From Gluconacetobacter diazotrophicus PA1 5 (GTDB taxonomy: Bacteria > Pseudomonadota > Alphaproteobacteria > Acetobacterales > Acetobacteraceae): DNA of 64,000 nucleotides. The position numbers and the translations under genes were made by a program. The stretch's first letter is position 1; each line of letters begins with the position of its first letter. The notes beneath the pieces were generated by a model. It saw only the letters and a program-made list of their open reading frames with translations. It was not told the origin of the DNA and ran no database searches. Location: assembly GCF_000021325.1 (NCBI RefSeq), contig NC_011365.1, positions 2,446,001 to 2,510,000 on the forward strand, given 5' to 3'. This document shows positions 27,844 through 36,663 of the stretch, in pieces.

Positions 27844-28827
27844 TCACGGCAGGCGCACGACGATCCGCCCGCGCACGTGGCCGTCCAGCAGGGCCGCCGC
27901 CCTGGCGGGCGCGTCCGTCAGCGGAATTTCAGTGACCATCTTCTCCAGAATCGCCGGGTCGATCAGGTCGGCCAGCCGGCGCCATGCGTCCAGGCGCCGC
28001 GCGCGGGGGCACATCACGCTGTCGATGCCGACCAGCGTGACCCCGCGCAGGATGAAGGGGGCGACGGTCGCGGGGAAATCCATCCCGGCCGCCAGCCCGC
28101 ATGCGGTGACCACGCCGTCGGGCAGCATGGCGGCGCAGACATTCGCCAGCACCACGCCGCCCGCGACATCCACCGCCCCGGCCCAGCGGGCCTTTTCCAG
28201 CGGGCGTCCCGGTCTGGAAAACGCGTCGCGCGGCAGGATCTCGGCGGCGCCCAGGCCGGTCAGGTACTCTCGTTCGCCCGGGCGGCCGGTCACCGCCGCG
28301 ACGCGATAGCCCAGGCGCGCCAGCAGCAGGACGGCCACGCTGCCCACACCCCCGGCCGCCCCGGTTACCAGCACGGGGCCATGGTCGGGCGCGACACCCT
28401 GGCGTTCCAGCGCCAGCACGCACAGCATGGCGGTATAGCCCGCGGTACCAATGGCCATCGCCTGCCGCGTGGTAAAGGCATCGGGCAGCGGTACCAGCCA
28501 GTCGCCGTTCACGCGGGCGCGCCCGGCCAGTCCGCCCCACTGTTTCTCGCCCACGCCCCAGCCGTTCAGCACCACACGGTCACCGGGGCGGATAGCGGGA
28601 TGGGCGGACGTTTCGACCGTGCCGGCGAAATCGATTCCGGGCACCATCGGGAACTGCCGCACGATGGGGCCCCGTCCGGTAATGGCCAGCGCGTCCTTGT
28701 AGTTCAGCGTCGACCATTCGACGCGGACCGTCACGTCGCCTTCGGGCAGCCGGTCATCGGCCACCGGGCCGACATGGACCGATTGCGTGCCGTCGGCGGC
28801 TTTTTCGATCATCAGGGCGTCGAACAT
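27844..28827 (-). CDS. Zinc-independent MDR oxidoreductase (AcuI/YhdH quinone-reductase type)
   Basis: 327 residues. Hallmarks of the acrylyl-CoA reductase AcuI/YhdH subfamily: [51 protein letters not shown] and the NADPH-binding [20 protein letters not shown]. No zinc ligands are present. These enzymes reduce acryloyl-CoA or related alpha,beta-unsaturated compounds with NADPH. Monocistronic; 54 bases separate it from the next gene on the same strand. Confidence 0.9.
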   Translation of the reverse strand: MFDALMIEKAADGTQSVHVGPVADDRLPEGDVTVRVEWSTLNYKDALAITGRGPIVRQFPMVPGIDFAGTVETSAHPAIRPGDRVVLNGWGVGEKQWGGLAGRARVNGDWLVPLPDAFTTRQAMAIGTAGYTAMLCVLALERQGVAPDHGPVLVTGAAGGVGSVAVLLLARLGYRVAAVTGRPGEREYLTGLGAAEILPRDAFSRPGRPLEKARWAGAVDVAGGVVLANVCAAMLPDGVVTACGLAAGMDFPATVAPFILRGVTLVGIDSVMCPRARRLDAWRRLADLIDPAILEKMVTEIPLTDAPARAAALLDGHVRGRIVVRLP

Positions 28828-28881
28828 CGTCTCGGCTTTCCTCGTTGGTGGGATCGATCCGTTCGGGGAAGGGGAAGACCT

Positions 28882-29535
28882 TCACAGGAACGCCATCATG
28901 ATCCGGTGCAGGTGGTCGGTTGGCCCGGTTTCGATTTCCATGCCGTCCCGCGCGCCGATTCCGCCCAGCAGCGGCCCGGGATCGTACGCGCCCGGGCGGG
29001 GGTCCAGCACCACGGCGCACAGGGTGGCGTCCGCCCGGTGCAGGATCACCCGATCCTGCCGGCGGATCGCGGCGGCGGACGAGACGACCAGGAACGCCCC
29101 GGCGCGAAAGACCGGCTCGAACGCATCGGTATCGACCATGACGGCATACAGCTCGGCGTCGCCCAGCCCGGGCACGTCCCACGACTCCCAATGCCGCCCG
29201 ACCGGCAGGCCCGCCGCGTCGAACATGCCGCCCTGTTCCAGGTGCGACAGCGCCGACAGGCGCAGGCGCGACCGGCCGGCGGCGCGGGACGCGCGCGGCA
29301 GCGCCTGGCCGGCCATCAGCCGGCCGAACGATTCCAGGGTCAGGCCGGTCGCGTCCAGCACCCGGGCCAGGCTCTCGGTCCCCGGCCAGCGCGGCCGGCC
29401 GGCCGGCGTCACGCGCTTGGACGGGTTGAAGCTGGTGCTGTCCAGCCCCGCCGCCCGCGCCAGGCCCGACGGCGTCAGCCCGCGCTCGGCGGCCAGGTTG
29501 TCCAGCGCCTGCCACAGATCGTCGTGCCGCATCAT
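28882..29535 (-). CDS. HTH/S24-peptidase-like transcriptional regulator
   Basis: 217 residues. An N-terminal helix-turn-helix (LTPSGLARAAGLDSTSFNPS) is followed by a C-terminal LexA/phage-repressor-like region (FEPVFRAGAFLVVSSAAAIRRQDRVI...). The usual autoproteolytic Ser appears absent at the expected place (VFRAGAFL rather than ...GDSM.P), so self-cleavage is doubtful. The start overlaps the stop of the upstream 71-residue gene (ATGA), so the two are coupled. Gene pairs like this next to hflX occur in related Acetobacteraceae as far as I recall. Confidence 0.78.
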   Translation of the reverse strand: MMRHDDLWQALDNLAAERGLTPSGLARAAGLDSTSFNPSKRVTPAGRPRWPGTESLARVLDATGLTLESFGRLMAGQALPRASRAAGRSRLRLSALSHLEQGGMFDAAGLPVGRHWESWDVPGLGDAELYAVMVDTDAFEPVFRAGAFLVVSSAAAIRRQDRVILHRADATLCAVVLDPRPGAYDPGPLLGGIGARDGMEIETGPTDHLHRIMMAFL

Positions 29536-29747
29536 GGCGGATTCAGGATCTCGGCATCGTGCCGGGCCACGCCTTCGCCGGTGGCGTGGTAGCGCCCGGC
29601 CGCGTCCCGCGCCGCCAGTCCCATCCGGTCCAGCCGCTCCAGGCAGGGCTGGTCCTTCAGTCCCGCCGGCCGCCCGGCGGCGCCGCTCAGGATCAGCCGG
29701 TGCAGCGCCGACCGGCAGCAGGTTTCCAGATACGGTTCGGTCCACAT
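29532..29747 (-). CDS. Small conserved-looking protein coupled to the HTH/S24 regulator
   Basis: 71 residues (MWTEPYLETCCRSALHRLIL...), no signal peptide and no recognised family. The predicted winged-helix-like run LERLDRMGLAARDAAGRYHATGEGVARH hints at a small DNA-binding or adaptor protein, but this is weak. Its stop overlaps the regulator start by four bases. The start is 74 bases from the divergent hflX ATG. Confidence 0.5.
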   Translation of the reverse strand: MWTEPYLETCCRSALHRLILSGAAGRPAGLKDQPCLERLDRMGLAARDAAGRYHATGEGVARHDAEILNPP

Positions 29748-29820
29748 GGGCCCGAGGATCGGCGTTTCGCGGCCGGCTTGCAACCGAACAGCGGGCCGCA
29801 TCCGTGCTATGTCACCATCC

Positions 29821-31173
29821 ATGGAGACCAAACCCCCGATTCCGCTCGCCGTCCTCGTCGGCATCCAGACGCCGGACGTCGATGATATCGCGCACGAGGC
29901 CAGCCTGGCCGAACTGGGGCGCCTGGTGAAGACGCTGGGCTACGCGGTCGTCGGCACCGTGTCGCAGAAGCGCGAAGGCACCGGCGCCGCATTGCTGCTG
30001 GGCAGCGGCAAGCTGGCGGAACTGGCCGCGCTGACCGGCGGCACCGGTGTCGTGACCTCGATGGCACCGCCCCCGAAATCCAAGGCCCGGCAGCGGTTCG
30101 AAGGCGCGGCCGAGGGCGCCGCGCCGGCCGAGGCCGACCCGGACGCCGCCCGCAGGCCCGAATTCGTCATCGTCGACCATGAACTCTCGCCCAGCCAGAT
30201 CCGCAACCTGGAACGCGCCACCGGCGCCCAGGTGCTGGACCGCACTGGCGTCATCGTCGAGATCTTCCACCGCCACGCCAACACCCGCGAGGCGCGGCTG
30301 CAGGTGGAAATGGCGCGCCTGAAATACGTGGCCCCCCGCCTGCGTGAAACCTCGGGCGGCGGCGGCCGGCAGCAGGGTCCGGGCGCCGGCGAAAGCACCC
30401 TGGCGCTCGACCGCCGCAAGATCCGCGACCGGCTGGCGGAACTGAAGACCCAGCTTGACGCGGTGCAGCGCGACGGCGACCAGCGCCGGTCCGCCCGCCG
30501 CGACCAGCTCAGGGTGGCGCTGGTCGGCTACACCAATGCGGGCAAGTCCTCCCTGATGCGGGCGCTGACCGGCAGCCAGGTTCTGGTCGAGGACAAGCTG
30601 TTCGCGACCCTGGACACCACCGTCCGCATCCTGCAGCCCGAAACCCGCCCTCGCATCCTGGTTTCCGACACGGTCGGCTTCATCAAGCAGTTGCCGCACG
30701 ACCTGGTGGCCTCGTTCCGCTCCACCCTGGCCGAGGCGCTGGAGGCCTCGCTGCTGCTGTTCGTGGTCGATGCGTCGGACCCGACCTATGAATCGCAACT
30801 GGAGGTGACGCGTGGCGTGCTGCGGGAAATCGGGGCCGACACCGTGCCGTCCCGCCTGGTCCTGAACAAGATGGACCGGCTGGACCCCGCCGCCCGTGCC
30901 GCGCTGCGGGACAAACACCCCGACGCCATCATGCTCTCCGCCCATACGCCCGCGGACGTCAGCGCATTGCGCGACACCCTGATCGCGTTCTTCGAGGCCG
31001 AGATGGTGGAGGACACCCTGGTGCTGCCCTACGCGAAACAGGGCCTGATCGGCGAAATCTATGAAAGCGCCCGCGTCCTGTCCGAAGACCATGACGAGAC
31101 CGGCCGCGTGCTGAAGGTCCGCGCCCTGCCCGCCGCCATCACCCGCCTGAAGCGAAGCCTCGCCGCGCGCTGA
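29821..31173 (+). CDS. hflX: GTPase HflX
   Basis: About 450 residues. HflX is a ribosome-binding GTPase that splits stalled ribosomes after heat or antibiotic stress. The N-terminal domain (LVGIQTP..., LLLGSGKLAEL, VIVDHELSPSQIRNLE, RHANTREARLQVEMARLKY) is followed by a glycine-rich linker, the G domain (G1 GYTNAGKSSL, G3 DTVGFIKQLPH, G4 NKMDRL) and a short C-terminal domain. An insertion rich in Ala, Glu and Pro (about residues 83-110) splits the first domain. The ATG at 29821 lacks a good Shine-Dalgarno sequence; an in-frame ATG at 29809 is possible. Confidence 0.95.
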   Translation: METKPPIPLAVLVGIQTPDVDDIAHEASLAELGRLVKTLGYAVVGTVSQKREGTGAALLLGSGKLAELAALTGGTGVVTSMAPPPKSKARQRFEGAAEGAAPAEADPDAARRPEFVIVDHELSPSQIRNLERATGAQVLDRTGVIVEIFHRHANTREARLQVEMARLKYVAPRLRETSGGGGRQQGPGAGESTLALDRRKIRDRLAELKTQLDAVQRDGDQRRSARRDQLRVALVGYTNAGKSSLMRALTGSQVLVEDKLFATLDTTVRILQPETRPRILVSDTVGFIKQLPHDLVASFRSTLAEALEASLLLFVVDASDPTYESQLEVTRGVLREIGADTVPSRLVLNKMDRLDPAARAALRDKHPDAIMLSAHTPADVSALRDTLIAFFEAEMVEDTLVLPYAKQGLIGEIYESARVLSEDHDETGRVLKVRALPAAITRLKRSLAAR

Positions 31174-31197
31174 AGCATCGATGCGGCCCGGGTTGCG

Positions 31198-32370
31198 CTA
31201 CGCCGCCGGGTGGAAGGCGCCCGCGCTGGCGAATTCGATGCGGTTTCGGCCGAGGGTCTTCGCCTGGTACAGGGCGCCGTCTGCCGCGGCCAGAAGGTCG
31301 TCCAGCGTTATCCGGCTGGTCCGGACCTCCGTCAGGCCGATGCTCACCGTCACGTGCAGGGGCGGCCGGAAGTCCTGAGCCGCGAGGGCGGTGAAGCGCC
31401 GTGCGATATTCTGGCCTGCCGCACGCGCCGTGGCCCTGTCGCTTCCCGGCAGCAGCATCGCGAACTCCTCGCCGCCCAGGCGGCCCATGATCGCCTCCTG
31501 GCCCACCTCCTCGCCCATGGCACGGGCGAAGAGCTTCAGCACGGCGTCGCCCATTGCGTGACCGTGGATGTCATTGATGGACTTGAAATGGTCTATGTCG
31601 AAGATCAGCAGGGAAACCGGCTGGCCGACCGTCTGGCCGGACAGGCATTTCTGGCCGGCCTGATAGAAAAAATGGCGGTTTCCGATATTCGTCAGGAAGT
31701 CCGTCTGTGCGATTTTCAGCATGGCGAGGCGGCTCTCCTCCCTGACCACGGACAGCAGCGCGACCGGCATCGCAACGGAATACAGAACGCCCTCGTACAT
31801 CGTGACCTCGGCAAAAACCGAGGAAGCATGCTGTCCCTTCCAAAGGACCATAAGGGGCATGACGGCGCCGCGGAACAGATAGAACACCCCGTGTCCCCAC
31901 GCGATCGCCGCGACCACCGGCCGCGAACGCGGGGCCTGGATGCCGGACCGATACTGGATATGCCAGGCCGTGAGGCCGCACATCAGGGCGATGGGGAACG
32001 CGGCGCCATAATCCCACATGATCCGGCATATCGCGGGCCCGCCGATGATCCACACGAGGGACACGGCGACGAGCAGGGTGATCGAAGTCGCGACGTATCG
32101 CCGATGATCGAGTTGCCCGACCCCGTTCAGGACCAGGGCATAGCCTGCCGTGAACAGCACGTTGCTGACGGCCCATCCGGAAACACCGGGCAGGTCCGGC
32201 CGCAGGAGGGTGATGACGCACCCGATCGCATAACATGCATAGGCCGCCGCCCAGCAGAGGAGCGGGACGCGCCGGCCGGGCTGTTCGTGAAGCTCCCACA
32301 GCGTCGCGCCGCATCCGATGACGAGCGTGCCGATCGCCAGGCAATAGAGGGTCAATAGGCCAGCCTGCAT
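31198..32370 (-). CDS. Membrane-anchored diguanylate cyclase (GGDEF)
   Basis: 390 residues. The first half has about seven hydrophobic segments, an integral-membrane sensor of unrecognised type; the second half (from about residue 220) is a GGDEF domain with DFLTNIGNRHFF, FDIDHFKSINDIHGHAMGD and the active-site loop RLGGEEFAM. GGEEF is a catalytically competent variant, so it should make cyclic di-GMP. I do not see a clear RxxD inhibitory site directly upstream of GGEEF. A perfect palindrome lies 44-65 bases upstream of the start. Confidence 0.9.
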   Translation of the reverse strand: MQAGLLTLYCLAIGTLVIGCGATLWELHEQPGRRVPLLCWAAAYACYAIGCVITLLRPDLPGVSGWAVSNVLFTAGYALVLNGVGQLDHRRYVATSITLLVAVSLVWIIGGPAICRIMWDYGAAFPIALMCGLTAWHIQYRSGIQAPRSRPVVAAIAWGHGVFYLFRGAVMPLMVLWKGQHASSVFAEVTMYEGVLYSVAMPVALLSVVREESRLAMLKIAQTDFLTNIGNRHFFYQAGQKCLSGQTVGQPVSLLIFDIDHFKSINDIHGHAMGDAVLKLFARAMGEEVGQEAIMGRLGGEEFAMLLPGSDRATARAAGQNIARRFTALAAQDFRPPLHVTVSIGLTEVRTSRITLDDLLAAADGALYQAKTLGRNRIEFASAGAFHPAA

Positions 32371-32413
32371 GGATGCTTTCCGGGTATCACGGTGCGAAAT
32401 TTCGGTACAACCC

Positions 32414-32435
32414 TCGCATGACCAGGTTCATGCGA
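32414..32435. promoter_or_regulatory. Perfect 8-bp palindrome upstream of the diguanylate cyclase gene
   Basis: TCGCATGA, six-base spacer, TCATGCGA. The symmetry and its distance (44-65 bases upstream of the cyclase ATG) suit an operator for a dimeric regulator. The rest of the 263-base gap to the next gene shows only that gene's Shine-Dalgarno sequence. Confidence 0.5.
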
Positions 32436-32633
32436 AGGCCTTCACTGTAAGGGAGCGGCCTGTCTGCGGGGACCCGCCCCTCCATCAGCGATGGTCGCCG
32501 AACCAATCTAGCGGGCCGGCACGTCCGCCGCCACGGTGAAACTGCGCGGTCCCGGCGGGGTGCCGCCGGCGCGTCCCGGTTGCGAAAACCGATCGTCGCG
32601 GTAGGCTGCCCGGCAGGGTTCAGGAGGTCCGCG

Positions 32634-33020
32634 ATGCTCAAGATCGACGATCCGGCCATCGTGGCGGAAGTGACCGCCATGTCGGACCGGTACGAGGCCG
32701 CGCTGATGGCCAATGACGTGGCGGTGCTGGACGCGCTGTTCCGCGATGCGCCGGAGACGATCCGCTATGGCGTGGGCGAGGTCCTGTATGGCTTTGCCGA
32801 GATCGCGGCCTTCCGCGTGGGCCGTGCCGGCGGGTCGCCGCAGCGGCGGGTGCTGCGGCGGGTGGTCACCACGTTCGGCACCGACATGGCGACCGTGAAC
32901 CTGGAATTCCAGCGCGAGGGCGCGACCCGCATCGGACGGCAGAGCCAGACCTGGCTGCGGACCGAGGCCGGCTGGAAGATCACCTGCGCCCATGTCTCGC
33001 TGATGGCCGACATCTCGTAG
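32634..33020 (+). CDS. AtzH/SnoaL-like small protein (DUF3225 type)
   Basis: 128 residues, cystatin/NTF2-like fold expected: NDVAVLDALFRDAPETIRYGVGE, FRVGRAGGSPQRRVLRRVVTTFG and SQTWLRTEAGWKITCAHVS. Members such as AtzH accompany amide or urea-derivative hydrolases (allophanate pathway) and may bind or process small amides; no such hydrolase is adjacent here. A perfect AGGAGG lies seven bases before the ATG at 32634, so the in-frame ATG at 32580 is not used. Convergent with cysG, 20 bases apart. Confidence 0.75.
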   Translation: MLKIDDPAIVAEVTAMSDRYEAALMANDVAVLDALFRDAPETIRYGVGEVLYGFAEIAAFRVGRAGGSPQRRVLRRVVTTFGTDMATVNLEFQREGATRIGRQSQTWLRTEAGWKITCAHVSLMADIS

Positions 33021-33040
33021 GATGCCTGCGAGGCAGCCTT

Positions 33041-34453
33041 TCACGTACCGGACAGGGGCGGCGGCGTGACGACGCGATGCCGCACCACCTGGCCCACCAG
33101 CACCAGCGCCGGGCTGCCCACGGCATGGGCGCGCGCCAGCGCCGGCAGGTCGGCCAGGGTTCCCGTCAGCACGCGCTGGTCGGGCCGGGTGCCGCGCTCC
33201 ACCACGGCGGCGGGCCAGTCGGGCGGCAGGCCGTGGCGCACCAGCATGGTGCACAGGTCCGGCAGCGCGGTGACGCCCATATAGATCGCGATGGTCTGCC
33301 CCGGCCGGGCCATGCTGTCCCACGGCAGGTCCAGCGTGCCGTCGCGGCGGGCGTGACCGGTGACGAACAGGCAGGACTGGGCGCAGTCCCGGTGGGTCAG
33401 CGGAATGCCGGCATAGGCGGCGCAGCCGCTGGCCGCCGTGATGCCCGGCACGACCTGGAACGGAATTCCCGCCGCCATCAGGGCCTCGATCTCCTCGCCG
33501 CCGCGACCGAAGATGAACGGGTCCCCGCCCTTCAGGCGCAGCACCCGCTCGCCCGCCCGCGCGCGGCGGATCAGTTCGGCATTGATGTCGTCCTGCGGCA
33601 TGGTGTGGCGGTCGCGCTGCTTGCCCACGAACACCCGCTCGGCATCGCGGCGCACCCGGTCCATCAACGCGGGCGGCAGCAACTGGTCGTACAGCACCGA
33701 ATCCGCGTTCTGCATCAGGTGCAGCGCCCGCAGGGTCAGCAGGTCCGGGTCCCCCGGCCCGGCGCCGACCAGCCAGACCTCGCCCCCGGTCTGCGCGCCG
33801 GCCAGCAGGTGGTCCAGTACCTGTCGCGCGGCCGCGTGTTCGCCGCGCTGCGCCGCCTCGCCGCCTGGGCCGTCCAGGAAATCCTCCCATACCCGGCGGC
33901 GGCGGCCGATATCGGGGCAGGCAGCCACGACATGAGCGCGCTCGGCCTGCAGGAAGCGCGCCAGCGCGTCGAGCCCGGCCGGCATCACGGCCTCGATCCG
34001 CTCGCGCAGGCGCCGGGCCAGCACCGGGGCCGCGCCGCCGGTGGAAATCGCGATCCGCACCGGCCCGCGATGGATCTGCGCGGGCGTGATGAAGGAAGAC
34101 GGCTCCGGGTCGTCCACCGCGCAGACCGGGATATTCAGCGCATCGGCCTGCGCCGCGACGGCGCGGTTCACCGCCCGGTCGTCGGTCGCGGCATAGACCA
34201 GGCGGCTGCCGGGCAGCAGCGCACGCACCCGGTCGGGCGTCGCCTCGCCCGCGATGTGGGTGATCCGCCCTTCGGCCTGCCAGGCGGCCAGCGTGTCCTC
34301 CAGCCGGGGGGCCAGGATGTCGATCCGCGCGGCGTGGGCCAGCAGCAGCCGGACCTTGTTCAGCGCGATCCCGCCGCCGCCCACCACCACCACCCGCGCG
34401 CCGCGCAGCCGCAGCGCCAGCGGGAACCAGCCGGGGTCGGTCGCATCGCTCAT
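33041..34453 (-). CDS. cysG: Siroheme synthase, trifunctional CysG
   Basis: 470 residues. The N-terminal half is the NAD-dependent precorrin-2 dehydrogenase/ferrochelatase (RVVVVGGGGIALNKVRLLL); the C-terminal half is the uroporphyrinogen-III C-methyltransferase (VWLVGAGPGDPDLLTLRALH, LRLKGGDPFIFGRGGEE). It makes siroheme for sulfite and nitrite reductases. The ATG at 34453 overlaps the mobB stop as ATGA, so the two are co-translated; pairing siroheme with molybdenum-cofactor genes fits nitrate assimilation. Confidence 0.95.
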   Translation of the reverse strand: MSDATDPGWFPLALRLRGARVVVVGGGGIALNKVRLLLAHAARIDILAPRLEDTLAAWQAEGRITHIAGEATPDRVRALLPGSRLVYAATDDRAVNRAVAAQADALNIPVCAVDDPEPSSFITPAQIHRGPVRIAISTGGAAPVLARRLRERIEAVMPAGLDALARFLQAERAHVVAACPDIGRRRRVWEDFLDGPGGEAAQRGEHAAARQVLDHLLAGAQTGGEVWLVGAGPGDPDLLTLRALHLMQNADSVLYDQLLPPALMDRVRRDAERVFVGKQRDRHTMPQDDINAELIRRARAGERVLRLKGGDPFIFGRGGEEIEALMAAGIPFQVVPGITAASGCAAYAGIPLTHRDCAQSCLFVTGHARRDGTLDLPWDSMARPGQTIAIYMGVTALPDLCTMLVRHGLPPDWPAAVVERGTRPDQRVLTGTLADLPALARAHAVGSPALVLVGQVVRHRVVTPPPLSGT

Positions 34454-34983
34454 GCCGCACCTGCCGGGGCGGGCAGGGGGCAGGCCCGCGCCAGGATGAA
34501 ATCGGTGATGGCGGCGGTATCCGCCAGGTCCAGCCGCGCCAGGCCCGGCGGCAGGGGCAGCGCCGCCGCGTCGGTGGCAACGGCGGCGATGTGCGGGGTG
34601 GCGGGCCACAGCGCGTCCTTGCCCACGTCGGGCCGATACACCTCGATCGCCACGGGCAGCGCGGCACGGAAGCCCTCGACCAGGATCAGGTCCACCGGTG
34701 CCATGCGCGCGATCAGGTCGGGCAGCGCCGGCTCGCCCGGGGCGGCGCATTCATGCAGCAGCGCCCAGCGCGTGCCCGACGCCACCATGACCTCCCGCGC
34801 TCCGGCCTCGCGATGACGGTGGGAATCCTTGCCCGGCTGGTCCATGTCGAACCCATGATGCGCGTGCTTGACGGTCGAGACCCGCAGCCCCCGCGCGCCC
34901 AGCGCCGCCAGAAGCCGGACGACCAGCGTCGTCTTGCCCGCGCCGCTGCGCCCGGTAATTCCCATGATGGCGGGTGTCCGCAT
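34450..34983 (-). CDS. mobB: Molybdopterin-guanine dinucleotide biosynthesis adaptor MobB
   Basis: 177 residues, normal size. Walker A GITGRSGAGKTTLV, then VSTVKHAHHGFDMDQPGKDS and LILVEGFRAALPVAIEVYRP are diagnostic. MobB binds GTP and assists MobA in attaching GMP to molybdopterin. ATG at 34983 is chosen for the standard N-terminus. It is the first gene of the mobB-cysG operon and divergent from mobA, 112 bases apart. Confidence 0.95.
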   Translation of the reverse strand: MRTPAIMGITGRSGAGKTTLVVRLLAALGARGLRVSTVKHAHHGFDMDQPGKDSHRHREAGAREVMVASGTRWALLHECAAPGEPALPDLIARMAPVDLILVEGFRAALPVAIEVYRPDVGKDALWPATPHIAAVATDAAALPLPPGLARLDLADTAAITDFILARACPLPAPAGAA

Positions 34984-35095
34984 CTGTCCGCCCGTCTTCC
35001 CTGCTGTGGTGCCTGATGGCCCTGGTGGTCGTGTCGTCGGGGCGTACAGGTGCCTATAATCCCCGGTGCTGACAAGATGGGCGGGGCAGGGGAAA

Positions 35096-35728
35096 ATGAT
35101 GCGGTATGCTTGCGTGATCCTGGCGGGGGGGGCCGCCACGCGCATGGGCGGTGGGGACAAGCCGCTGCTGCTGGCCGGCGGGCGGACCCTGCTGGGCCGC
35201 CTGCTGGACCGGCTGGCCGGGGCCGGGGTGCCGATGGCCATCAACACGCGCGGGGATGCCGCGCGCTTCGCCGCCTTCGGCCTGCCGGTGCTGCCGGACG
35301 ATACGGCGGACGGCGTGCCGGATGGCGGGGCCGGGCCGTTGGCCGGCGTGCTGGCGGCAATGGACTGGGCCGCCGGGCTGGGGTGCGACGCGGTGCTGAC
35401 GGTGCCCGGCGACACGCCCTTCGTGCCGCGCGACCTGCTGGCGGCGCTGGCGTCCGCGCCGGCGGTCGCGCTGTCGGGCGGGCGGCGCCACCACCTGGTG
35501 GCGCTGTGGCCGGTGGCGGCGCGTGCGGCGCTGCGTGCCCGGCTGGCCGCCACCCCGGCGGGCGCGCCGCGCGCGGCCTTCGGCGTGCGGGCCTTTGCCG
35601 AGACGATCGGCATGCGGGAGGTCACTTTCCCGGACCAGCCCTTCGACCCGTTCTTCAACGTCAACACGCCCGAGGACCTGGCCGCCGCCCGGCGCATCGC
35701 CGCGACGCAGGACGCCCCACGGGCGTAG
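35096..35728 (+). CDS. mobA: Molybdenum cofactor guanylyltransferase MobA
   Basis: 210 residues. The nucleotidyltransferase signature CVILAGGAATRMGGGDKPLL and GPLAGVLAAMDWA, VPGDTPFVP and FFNVNTPEDLAAA fit MobA, which transfers GMP from GTP to molybdopterin to give the cofactor of DMSO-reductase-type enzymes. ATG 35096 or 35099 (tandem MM) is used. Divergent from mobB. The Ku gene follows 68 bases later in the same direction. Confidence 0.95.
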   Translation: MMRYACVILAGGAATRMGGGDKPLLLAGGRTLLGRLLDRLAGAGVPMAINTRGDAARFAAFGLPVLPDDTADGVPDGGAGPLAGVLAAMDWAAGLGCDAVLTVPGDTPFVPRDLLAALASAPAVALSGGRRHHLVALWPVAARAALRARLAATPAGAPRAAFGVRAFAETIGMREVTFPDQPFDPFFNVNTPEDLAAARRIAATQDAPRA

Positions 35729-35796
35729 ACGGCAACGCCGGCCCGCCCGGTGCGTTGACGGCCGGACAAAGGCGGAAAGAGCGGCGGAGAGACAGG

Positions 35797-36660
35797 ATGA
35801 CCGCACCGGCAAGGATGACCGCGCGGGCGAACTGGCGGGGCATGCTGCGGATCGGCGCATTGCAGTGCCCGGTCGCGCTGTACACCGCCGTCTCGACGTC
35901 GGAGCGCATCCATTTCCACATCATCAACCGCGCTACCGGCCACCGGGTGCGCCGGGATTATATCGACGAGGACACCGGCCGCGTGGTCGAGCGCGACGAC
36001 CAGGTCAAGGGATACGAGACCGACAGCGGCGAGGAGGTGATCCTGACGCCGGAGGACATCGCCGCCGCGATCCCCGACAGCGACAAGACCCTGTCGGTGT
36101 CGGCCTTCCTGCGATGCCGCGACATCGACGACCTCTATCTGGACCGGACCTACTACCTTGCCCCCGGTACCGGACCGGCGGCGGGCGCCTATCCCCTGAT
36201 CCGCGACGCCATCCAGGCGCGGCAGGTCGGGGCGCTGGCGTGCACCGTGCTGTTCCGCCGCATGCGCACCCTCGTGATCCGGGCCGACGGCGCGGGGCTG
36301 GTCGCCTCCACCCTGCATTTCGACTACGAGGTGCGCCCGGCGCAGGCGGCGTTCGAGTCCATTCCCGACTTCACGCCCACGCCCGACATGCTGGACCTGG
36401 CCCGGCATATCATCCGCTCCCGCCAGGGGCGGTTCGATCCGGCCGCGTTCGAGGACCGGTACGAGGCCGCCGTGACGGCCCTGGTCCAGGCCAGGATCGA
36501 AGGCCGGGCCCTGCCGTCCCCACCCGCGAAACCCGCCGCCCCGGCGATCACGCTGATGCAGGCCCTGCGCGAAAGCGCGGGCCAGGTACCCCCCACCCCG
36601 GCCCACCGCCGGGGCGCCGCGCGCGGCAGGGCGGCGGCCGCGCATCGCAAGGCGGGTTGA
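35797..36660 (+). CDS. ku: Ku protein, NHEJ DNA-end binding (copy 1)
   Basis: 287 residues, usual length. The bacterial Ku core shows WRGMLRIGALQCPVALYTAV, FHIINRATGHRVRRDYIDEDTG, KGYETDSGEEVILTPEDI and RTYYLAPG. The basic Ala/Arg tail (GAARGRAAAAHRKAG) fits the DNA-binding C-terminus of bacterial Ku. It forms a ring on double-strand ends and recruits LigD. It is followed three bases later by ligD, so they form one operon. Shine-Dalgarno-like GAGAGACAGG precedes the ATG. Confidence 0.95.
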   Translation: MTAPARMTARANWRGMLRIGALQCPVALYTAVSTSERIHFHIINRATGHRVRRDYIDEDTGRVVERDDQVKGYETDSGEEVILTPEDIAAAIPDSDKTLSVSAFLRCRDIDDLYLDRTYYLAPGTGPAAGAYPLIRDAIQARQVGALACTVLFRRMRTLVIRADGAGLVASTLHFDYEVRPAQAAFESIPDFTPTPDMLDLARHIIRSRQGRFDPAAFEDRYEAAVTALVQARIEGRALPSPPAKPAAPAITLMQALRESAGQVPPTPAHRRGAARGRAAAAHRKAG

Positions 36661-36663
36661 GCC

